From NCBI GenBank assembly GCA_002337145.1, contig DDFK01000001.1, positions 558,001-622,000 of the forward strand: a stretch of 64,000 nucleotides of DNA, in the 5' to 3' direction. Of the stretch, positions 57,826-64,000 are shown in pieces. The stretch is from Chitinophagaceae bacterium UBA1930 (GTDB lineage Bacteria; Bacteroidota; Bacteroidia; Chitinophagales; Chitinophagaceae). The notes beneath the pieces are model-generated. The model ran no database searches. It saw nothing but the letters and a program-made list of their open reading frames with translations, and was not told where the DNA came from. Position 1 is the stretch's first letter, and the number at the start of each line of letters is the position of its first letter. The position numbers were made by a program, and so were the translations under genes.

Positions 57826-58131
57826 CTATCCCATTTCAATAACCTGTAACACTGCATCGAGATTGATTGTCCCAAATACGTGTGGAAATGCCTGATTGAT
57901 GGATGGGGACAATTCGTATTTCAGTTCATGCGTAAGCTTTGCTGTATCGATTACAAGTTTTACCAACCCTGTTTTGCCCGCAAAATACCTTTGCAGCACA
58001 CCAGCAACCTGTCCGTCAGTACTGCAATGTATAAAGCCTTCCGCAGCCAAAGAAGGTGCCGTATAAAACCCTTGTTTACAGGCGGCCTCCCATTCGTTTT
58101 TTGTAGTAATATGATAGATGATAGGTGACAT
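57826..58131 (-). CDS. DUF952 family protein
   Basis: This 101-residue protein shows IYHITTKNEWEAACKQGFYTAPSLAAEGFIHCS, GVLQRYFAGKTGLVKLVIDT and ELSPSINQAFPHVFGTINLDAVLQV, the DUF952 pattern (its fold is ADP-ribosyltransferase-like). Activity is unknown. Its stop is two bases from the convergent dipeptidase gene's stop. Confidence 0.9.
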   Translation of the reverse strand: MSPIIYHITTKNEWEAACKQGFYTAPSLAAEGFIHCSTDGQVAGVLQRYFAGKTGLVKLVIDTAKLTHELKYELSPSINQAFPHVFGTINLDAVLQVIEMG

Positions 58132-58172
58132 GACTTAATTGGTTTATTAATGATAGTTTATCCGGAAAATAT

Positions 58173-59948
58173 TTACTTGCGTTTCCATAACACAACATTG
58201 TTCCTTACAATAACTGCATTGTAATACTTATCAATGGTTGCCAGCTCTGGTATATGGCTTGCAGTGTCTACAATGACCCATGGGTAATTGTCATTGAAAG
58301 AAAATGCCTTTGTGGATGGACTTCCCTGGTATTGCTGGTACACATATAGCTCCTTGCCCTTTACCCGGTAGTCCAATTGCAATGCAGGCAGGAAGAAGGC
58401 ACTGAAAGTATAACAGGTATCTATTGCAGTATTGCTTTGTTGCAGCATGGTTTTGCTTATAAGCCATGCAGATCTATCCTCATCGGAGTGGCTGTGTTCC
58501 ATAATGCTTTTCCTGCCAAACAACCCGTAACAAGAAACAAAAAAAGCCGAGCAAAGCACCATTATCGCAAACTGTCTTTTTGCAGGTATGCATACGTTGA
58601 TTGACATTACCAGAAAAAGCAATGAGTATGCAACAAGATGGAAGAAGATCCGGTGGGCAAAGTAGGTACGTTGAATCATGAAACAAAAAATAGGGAAATA
58701 GAAGCCCACTATTGCAATGTGCAGCACCAACCTGAGTTTATTGTTGGTAGCAGATGTGCTGCCTGTTTTTATCCATAACGCAATTGCTGCTATTGTAACA
58801 ACAATAATCAGTGCCCATGCTGCCATTGGTTTTTCATTATAGCTATAGTCGTAAATAATGGAAGCAAAATTTGCAATATCGGCACCGGTAATAGTTGGCA
58901 GTTTATCGTAACCAACATACAATATTTTATGAAAATTACTCCAGCCGCCAGAGGAAACAATTACAGGCAGATAAAGCAATAAAGTAATAATAGCACAAAC
59001 CATCCCACTTATACATAGGCTTTTTAGCTGGGCATGTTTTTTATTCATCAACCAATACAAAAAACAAGAAACCATCATTATAGTGTAAACATAGATATAG
59101 CTGGGTATAGTATATAAACCTGCAATGGAAAATGCCGTGAAATATATCCAGTACTTTTTCCTATTGCCAGTTTCAATATTGACCAGGGCTAATAAAGAAG
59201 CATTGCAAAACATGAACAGGAAACTATATCCCCTTGCCAGAAAAGAATACACCACAACAGGCAGGGCAGTAACAAATATGGTTACCGCCAGTGCAGCTAT
59301 TACATCTTTGGCAAAATGCCTTACCAATTTGAATAATGCTATTGAGCCAATAAACATGGCCATTAAAGATGGTAACCTGTAGGCAACAGCATACGGAACA
59401 GGCAGGAAACCGAAAAAGTAACTTACCATCGAATACAGTATATGATTATTGGGATACGGGTAAAAAGTGGCAGCAACCACAGGGCCATTCATCATGAAGT
59501 TGTTCATGGAGTATGCCTCATCATGCGTTACGGCATAGTGCATAATATACCAAAGGCCCTGAGCAATTAGTATGGTTAATGCAGCAAACAAAACAACCTT
59601 GGACAGGTTTTCCATCTGCTTCCATGTTGCGTAAAAAGACTGAAATGGATACAGCAGGAAATGCAGGAAACGTTTCAACAATGCTGTCAGTTTTTCTGCA
59701 TATCTGATCGCCACAGCAACCAGCACCAATAACAATATACCAACTACTAAAGTCAATGTCTTGAATATACCATGCAGGTGTGGTGTAACGGATTGTGCAA
59801 TTGCATCAGCCCGTTGCTTCTTATGAATGATGCCGGCAACATAGGCAACAAAGTCACCATAGCTTTTATGCACTGGCAGGTACACCCAAAAGAAGTACAT
59901 GCAGAGTGCCATTATTGCCAGCAATATGATAAGAATTTTTCCCTTCAT
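58173..59948 (-). CDS. GT-C family membrane glycosyltransferase-like protein (copy 1 of tandem pair)
   Basis: The 591-residue protein has about 12 membrane helices and a C-terminal outer domain. Its first outer loop contains THDEAYSMNNF, with the Asp-Glu pair of GT39-like/ArnT-like enzymes, followed by TFYPYPNNHILYSMVSYFFG and FLARGYSFLFMFCNASL. It probably uses polyprenyl-phosphate sugars, but acceptor and donor are not evident. It lies 16 bases behind a paralogue of identical length, in the same direction. Confidence 0.82.
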   Translation of the reverse strand: MKGKILIILLAIMALCMYFFWVYLPVHKSYGDFVAYVAGIIHKKQRADAIAQSVTPHLHGIFKTLTLVVGILLLVLVAVAIRYAEKLTALLKRFLHFLLYPFQSFYATWKQMENLSKVVLFAALTILIAQGLWYIMHYAVTHDEAYSMNNFMMNGPVVAATFYPYPNNHILYSMVSYFFGFLPVPYAVAYRLPSLMAMFIGSIALFKLVRHFAKDVIAALAVTIFVTALPVVVYSFLARGYSFLFMFCNASLLALVNIETGNRKKYWIYFTAFSIAGLYTIPSYIYVYTIMMVSCFLYWLMNKKHAQLKSLCISGMVCAIITLLLYLPVIVSSGGWSNFHKILYVGYDKLPTITGADIANFASIIYDYSYNEKPMAAWALIIVVTIAAIALWIKTGSTSATNNKLRLVLHIAIVGFYFPIFCFMIQRTYFAHRIFFHLVAYSLLFLVMSINVCIPAKRQFAIMVLCSAFFVSCYGLFGRKSIMEHSHSDEDRSAWLISKTMLQQSNTAIDTCYTFSAFFLPALQLDYRVKGKELYVYQQYQGSPSTKAFSFNDNYPWVIVDTASHIPELATIDKYYNAVIVRNNVVLWKRK

Positions 59949-59964
59949 TGCAGTTGCTATCTTT

Positions 59965-61740
59965 TTACTGTTGTTTCCGTTTCCATAGTACAGCTTCTTT
60001 CCTGGTCAAGATAGGAATATATTCTGCATGCAACTTATTCGAATCGTTTAAAGGGTATTTGTAAGAAGTAATGATCCAAGGATATTTTTCATTCAGATCA
60101 AACAACCTGGTTGAAGGGCTATTGGGTTCAACCTGATACACCACAATGTCTTTTTGGGCAAGTGCCCATTTCATTTGTATAGTGGTAATAAAGAAAACAC
60201 TGAAAGAGTAACAGGTATCTGTACCGCTACTGCGGTTTTCGAATAGTTTGTCTGTTATTTCCCAAGCCAGTGTATCGGGTTTTATTTCGTTGTGAATGAT
60301 GGCACTCTTCAAGGCAAAAGCAATATTCAATCCCAAGAAAGCAAGTACCGCAGCAATGCCAACTACTTTTTTGTACACTGCTTTTCTAAAGCTACCTAAT
60401 ATTAATACGATTAGTAAGGCAATACAAAGCGACATGTATCCATGTATCCTTTCGGGTGGGTATTTATGTTGCACTATAAAACTTAAAAGGGGTATGCTTA
60501 AGCCCACAAGTGCAAACGGCAATGCAATGAAGGTATTGTAACGGTTTTCTTTTTGCCTGGCAAATGCATATAACACCAACCATACAAACACCACAACAAA
60601 AAAGATTGCAGTAAGGGGTCTTTGTTCAAAAAAATGGAACAGGTAAATATCTGATGCGAGGCGCCATATACGGGCAAAAGACGGACCATAGCTTTCGTCG
60701 TAACCAAAATAGATGACACTTAAAAAGCCTTTCCATCCACCAGAAGCGATCATGATGGGTATGTATAGCAACAAAGTAACCATACCTGTAATTGCAATGC
60801 TTTTAATGAATGCACGCAACTGTTCTTTCTGCCTTAACCATAGCAGTTGAAAAAAACCGGCAATTACTACACTGCCGTAACAGTATATGAAACTTGGTAC
60901 CGTGTACAAACCGAGTACGGAAAACAGTATGAATAACCTGCTATAGGTTTTATTCTTTGTCTTTATAAAATTGATGACACAGTACAGGTTAAATGCAAAG
61001 AACATAAACACGAAGCCATAACCCCGGGCAAGGAACGAATAAGTCATTACAGGCAAGAGCAACACAAAAATGCTGATACCTATACTTGCAACAAAGTCAT
61101 TGGTCAATTGCTTAAACAACAAGTACAGTATAAAGCAGCAAATCACTATAGCAAAAAGTGCCGGCAGGCGAAAAGCATATTCCGGCGGTAGTGGCAAATA
61201 TTTGAATGGCCAACATACAATGGAGAACAGGATATGGTTGTTGGGATAAGGGTAGAAAGTAGTGGACACTATGGGACCAGGCAAAATGAAATTGGGTATG
61301 GTATAGGTTTCATCATGCGTGTAGGGAATGGTATGCATCAGGTACAGTGCCCTGCCGATTGTATAAACCATTGCAATGGTAAAAATGCACCTGCTTATAA
61401 CCATGCTGTCATGCCAGTTCCGTTTCCATACATTTGTCGCTTTTTTGAATACTGCAAAACAGCGGGAAGCTGCCCTGCACAACAGGTTAATTTTATATAC
61501 TGCCAAACCCGTAAGCAATACCAATAGCACAGCGGCAAACGATACAACCAGTTTTATGTAGTGGAAATAGTGTGGCGACAAATGTTCTCTTATAGCATCA
61601 ACCCTTTGCTTTTTATTGATGATGGTAGCAGCGTACATAGTAAAATATTCATAGCCCGTATAAATAGGCAGCAGTATGCCGGTAATGAATACATACCATC
61701 CAATGGCCATTAATAACAAGATGAGGATTCTGTAACGCAT
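59965..61740 (-). CDS. GT-C family membrane glycosyltransferase-like protein (copy 2 of tandem pair)
   Basis: This 591-residue paralogue of the next gene has the same layout: THDETYTIPNFILPGPIVSTTF in the first outer loop (Asp-Glu), YPNNHILFSIVCW, LARGYGFVFMFFAFN, and a C-terminal domain with SFSVFFITTIQMKW that matches SFSAFFLPALQLDY in the other copy. Both belong to the GT-C fold. It is the upstream gene of the pair. Confidence 0.82.
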   Translation of the reverse strand: MRYRILILLLMAIGWYVFITGILLPIYTGYEYFTMYAATIINKKQRVDAIREHLSPHYFHYIKLVVSFAAVLLVLLTGLAVYKINLLCRAASRCFAVFKKATNVWKRNWHDSMVISRCIFTIAMVYTIGRALYLMHTIPYTHDETYTIPNFILPGPIVSTTFYPYPNNHILFSIVCWPFKYLPLPPEYAFRLPALFAIVICCFILYLLFKQLTNDFVASIGISIFVLLLPVMTYSFLARGYGFVFMFFAFNLYCVINFIKTKNKTYSRLFILFSVLGLYTVPSFIYCYGSVVIAGFFQLLWLRQKEQLRAFIKSIAITGMVTLLLYIPIMIASGGWKGFLSVIYFGYDESYGPSFARIWRLASDIYLFHFFEQRPLTAIFFVVVFVWLVLYAFARQKENRYNTFIALPFALVGLSIPLLSFIVQHKYPPERIHGYMSLCIALLIVLILGSFRKAVYKKVVGIAAVLAFLGLNIAFALKSAIIHNEIKPDTLAWEITDKLFENRSSGTDTCYSFSVFFITTIQMKWALAQKDIVVYQVEPNSPSTRLFDLNEKYPWIITSYKYPLNDSNKLHAEYIPILTRKEAVLWKRKQQ

Positions 61741-61914
61741 CTATCTCAAAGTTTGTTTAAGAGTCAAGCAAACTTCGCTATAATCTGCATTGCAACACAA
61801 AATAATTCGTATGCTATATAAGGCCCTACTTAATTGCTGAGTAGTACAGGGTTTGTTCCTATCAAGAAATGGATGCGGGAATACATTTGTTATGATTTGA
61901 TGCATGCAATAAAA

Positions 61915-61943
61915 AACGGCTGATGCAATATGCATCAACCGTT
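61915..61943 (-). terminator. Terminator of the fasciclin gene
   Basis: AACGGCTGATGCA (61915-61927) pairs with TGCATCAACCGTT (61931-61943), with one C-A mismatch and a three-base loop. On the minus strand it runs into T residues. Confidence 0.9.
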
Positions 61944-61970
61944 CAGCATTATCTATGTTGTTATTCCTTA

Positions 61971-62525
61971 TTATTTAGGCATTACTACTGTATCAATTAC
62001 ATGTATCACACCATTTTTTTGGTACACATCTTTAATTGTTACCATGGCCATGCCACCTTTCTCATCCCATAACATTAGCTTGTTGCCTTTCATGGAAGCC
62101 TTTAAAGTACCGCCTTCAACCGTTGTGAATACTGCTGTGCCATTGCCTTCTTTTATTTTGGCTGCAATTGCTTTTGAATCCCATTTGCCAGCTACAACAT
62201 GATAGGTCAATATCTTGGTCAACGTTGCCTTGTTCTCTGGTTTAACTAGGTTTTCAACGGTTCCTTTAGGCAGTTTGTCAAATGCGGCATTTGTTGGTGC
62301 AAATACGGTAAATGGTCCCTCGCCTTGCAAGGTCTCTACCAAACCTGCAGCTTTCACGGCAGCTACCAATGTTGTATGGTCTTTGGAGTTAACTGCATTC
62401 TCTACAATGTTTTTGGATGGGTACATGGCTGCACCGCCAACTGTAACTGTTTTTTCCATTTTGTCCTGGGCAAAAGTGGCACTGAATAAAAATGCCGATA
62501 CAAGCATTAAAGCAATCTTTTTCAT
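61971..62525 (-). CDS. Fasciclin (FAS1) domain protein, secreted
   Basis: The 184-residue protein has a signal peptide (MKKIALMLVSAFLFSATFAQ) and one FAS1 domain (about 40-180) with LVAAVKAAGLVETLQGEGPFTVFAPTNAAFDKLPKG and ILTYHVVAGKWDS, ending in GVIHVIDTVVMP. FAS1 domains mediate adhesion to surfaces or sugars. It stands alone with its own terminator. Confidence 0.95.
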   Translation of the reverse strand: MKKIALMLVSAFLFSATFAQDKMEKTVTVGGAAMYPSKNIVENAVNSKDHTTLVAAVKAAGLVETLQGEGPFTVFAPTNAAFDKLPKGTVENLVKPENKATLTKILTYHVVAGKWDSKAIAAKIKEGNGTAVFTTVEGGTLKASMKGNKLMLWDEKGGMAMVTIKDVYQKNGVIHVIDTVVMPK

Positions 62526-62614
62526 AACTGTAATTTTGAGTGTTTGTTGAATGTGTGTTTCGGATACAGTTACGGCATAAGGGGAAGCTTGGTTTTGAAA
62601 AGACCTATTTTTTA

Positions 62615-62651
62615 TTGTAGTAAGTTTTCTACAAGATATTTTTGAATATCT
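62615..62651 (+). promoter_or_regulatory. Promoter of the 62699 gene, with overlapping palindromes
   Basis: TTG (62615-62617) and TATTTTTG (62637-62644) are spaced by 19 bases, an exact consensus. The -33 box opens TTGTAG...CTACAA (62615-62620, 62629-62634), and the -7 box lies in AGATATT-TTTG-AATATCT (62634-62651). Such palindromes over the core promoter suggest a repressor site. Confidence 0.6.
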
Positions 62652-62698
62652 TACACAAACCTTATCTACTCAATTTAAAATAGCAAAACCTTTTATTC

Positions 62699-62998
62699 AT
62701 GCTGCTTACAGAAGAAAAGATGAAGGAGGCTAAAAAGAAACTGACCCGAGGCTTACCTGAAAGTGAGTTAAAAAATGAGCTACAAGCAGAAGGATATTCA
62801 GAAGATGAGATCAATAAAATTTTTGCCCCGCAACCTTACGATATGCGTTCTTGGTACCTTCTATTTGGTATATTGATTTGTTTGTTCGGATTTAAACAAA
62901 GTTCCTTGCTCATTATCATTTTAGGTATGGCATTGTTGTTTCTCTATTATAAAGAGCATGTTAGGAAGCAAAAGAAAAACGAAGAATCCGAAGCATAA
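62699..62998 (+). CDS. Small two-helix membrane protein of unknown function
   Basis: The 99-residue protein starts MLLTEEKMKEAKKKLTRGLPESELKNELQAEG-like helical sequence, with YSEDEINKIFAPQPYD, then two membrane helices (about 52-66 and 68-84, WYLLFGILICLFGF and SSLLIIILGMALLFLYY) and a basic tail. The N-terminal part resembles short helical regulator-like sequences, but I recognise no family. It has a consensus promoter and its own terminator. Confidence 0.7.
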   Translation: MLLTEEKMKEAKKKLTRGLPESELKNELQAEGYSEDEINKIFAPQPYDMRSWYLLFGILICLFGFKQSSLLIIILGMALLFLYYKEHVRKQKKNEESEA

Positions 62999-63028
62999 AA
63001 AAGCCCCCAACTTTCGTTGAAGGCTTTT
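62998..63028. terminator. Terminator between the 62699 gene and atpC
   Basis: AAAAAAGCC then CAAC (63008-63011) pairs with GTTG (63016-63019), and GCC (63003-63005) pairs with GGC (63022-63024) plus TTTT. It can serve both converging genes. Confidence 0.75.
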
Positions 63029-63069
63029 ACTATCTGTCATCTAACAACTTTCTTCTGTCAATCTCCTAA

Positions 63070-63321
63070 CTAAGCTTCTACAGCATTCTCTACAAGTACG
63101 GTTGCCTTGTTGTTCAATACCTCAACAAAACCGCCAGTAATGGTAAAATTCTCAAAACTTGTTTTGCTTTTCAAAATTTTCACATTGCCTTTTCCCAATG
63201 CACTTACCAATGGGGCATGGTGGTTCAGTACTTCAAACAAACCGTCCACGCCTGGCAATTGCACACCATACACATCGCCGCTGTAAATCTTTTTTTCTGG
63301 TGTAAGTATTTCTAATATCAT
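63070..63321 (-). CDS. atpC: ATP synthase epsilon subunit (short form)
   Basis: The 83-residue subunit has MILEILTPEKKIYSGDVYGVQLPGVDGLFEVLNHHAPLVSALGKG and ends after the beta-sandwich domain. The C-terminal helical hairpin found in E. coli epsilon is missing, as is usual in Bacteroidetes. It follows atpD by 82 bases in the same direction, forming the atpDC pair that is separated from the rest of the ATP synthase genes in many Bacteroidetes. Confidence 0.95.
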   Translation of the reverse strand: MILEILTPEKKIYSGDVYGVQLPGVDGLFEVLNHHAPLVSALGKGNVKILKSKTSFENFTITGGFVEVLNNKATVLVENAVEA

Positions 63322-63403
63322 TGTTATGCGTTTAAGTTTTAAGGCTTAAATGTTCAATGTTTACATCAATTCTAAACATTGAACATTCAAACTTTAAACA
63401 TAA

Positions 63404-64000
63404 TTATCCTTGAGCCTGTGCCATCATTTTTTTGCCTTTCTCTATTGCATCTTCCAATGTACCAACCAGGTTGAAAGCTGCTTCTGGATACTCGTCCACT
63501 TCACCGTCCATAATGGCGTTGAAACCACGGATGGTATCTTCAATGCTTACAAATACACCTTTCAGACCAGTGAACTGTTCGGCAACGTGGAAAGGTTGTG
63601 ATAGGAAACGCTGTACCTTTCTTGCACGTTGTACTGTCATTTTATCGTCATCGCTCAATTCATCCATACCCAAGATGGCAATAATGTCCTGAAGCTCTTT
63701 ATAACGTTGCAATATCAATTTAACCCTGTTGGCTGTATTGTAGTGAGAATCACCAACAATGGCTGGCGTAAGTATACGTGAAGTAGAATCCAATGGGTCA
63801 ACCGCAGGGTAGATACCCAAATCCGCAATCTTACGGCTCAATACCGTAGTTGCATCCAAGTGGGCAAATGTTGTTGCGGGAGCCGGGTCAGTCAAGTCAT
63901 CCGCAGGTACATATACCGCCTGTACAGAGGTAATGGACCCGTTTTTGGTTGATGTGATACGCTCTTGCATCAATCCCATTTCAGTTGCCAATGTTGGCTG
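63404..64000 (-). CDS. atpD: ATP synthase beta subunit, C-terminal part (cut by window edge)
   Basis: The visible part reads QPTLATEMGLMQERITSTKN, PADDLTDPAPATTFAHLDAT, VLSRKIADLGIYPAVDPLDSTSR and later IAILGMDELSDDDKMTVQRARK, ending in the normal C-terminal helices with FNLVGTLEDAIEKGKKMM. This is the catalytic beta subunit of the F1 sector. The N-terminal half, with the Walker A motif, lies beyond position 64000. Confidence 0.97.
   Translation of the reverse strand, partial: QPTLATEMGLMQERITSTKNGSITSVQAVYVPADDLTDPAPATTFAHLDATTVLSRKIADLGIYPAVDPLDSTSRILTPAIVGDSHYNTANRVKLILQRYKELQDIIAILGMDELSDDDKMTVQRARKVQRFLSQPFHVAEQFTGLKGVFVSIEDTIRGFNAIMDGEVDEYPEAAFNLVGTLEDAIEKGKKMMAQAQG

Overview
The window comes from a Bacteroidetes chromosome, most likely family Chitinophagaceae or a close relative. 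The evidence is: a T9SS-type (gliding-motility CHU_C) C-terminal domain; promoters of the TTG-N19-TAnnTTTG type; genes that lack Shine-Dalgarno sequences, with one striking exception (rpsU); a DUF4295 gene behind rpmG; FtsL of the Bacteroidetes type; and low to moderate GC with A/T-rich gene starts. No rRNA, tRNA, CRISPR array, prophage or insertion sequence was seen.

Layout. 1-12546 (minus strand) is the division and cell wall (dcw) cluster, in transcription order mraZ, rsmH, ftsL, ftsI, murE, mraY, murD, ftsW, murG, murC, ftsQ (cut by the window edge). murF and ftsA/ftsZ are not within the visible part. 12746-16460 (plus) holds a DUF3052 gene, queA and an hscA-type Hsp70. 16570-20090 holds two related GT-C-like membrane proteins on either side of riboflavin synthase. 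20158-24474 (plus) is a translation block: rpsU, xerC-like recombinase, hpf, then rplK-rplA-rplJ-rplL. It lacks the usual tuf/secE/nusG upstream and rpoB/rpoC downstream. 24529-30394 (minus) is dominated by a 1677-residue secreted adhesin-like T9SS cargo. 30454-33029 has a DoxX-like membrane protein, a four-copy tandem repeat of about 118 bp and a CvfB-like S1 protein. 33372-36548 (plus) looks like an envelope-sensing group: LiaF-like protein, DUF4288, LytS-type kinase and LytTR regulator. 36591-41550 holds mixed enzymes, a tandem ABC ATPase with a decayed first half, and small unknown genes. 42000-49436 is central metabolism and transport (pckA, kdgK-type kinase, hexuronate-type MFS, K+ channel, a second MFS, CDP-alcohol transferase). 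49571-57823 holds an amino acid permease, a polyprenyl synthase, ftsY, the rpmB-rpmG-DUF4295 ribosomal group, an OmpA/TSP3 porin and a VanX-type dipeptidase. 57826-64000 holds DUF952, a tandem pair of 591-residue GT-C glycosyltransferases, a fasciclin protein, a small membrane protein and the atpD-atpC pair (atpD cut by the edge).

What stands out is mostly non-coding. There are several families of short dispersed repeats between genes (one translated into the N-terminus of MurC), a tandem array, a symmetric four-box palindrome before the LiaF-like gene, DnaA-box-like sites in the mraZ control region, and a perfect Shine-Dalgarno sequence only at rpsU. No clearly new multi-gene system was found; the best candidate is the LiaF-like/LytS/LytTR group with its upstream four-box element.
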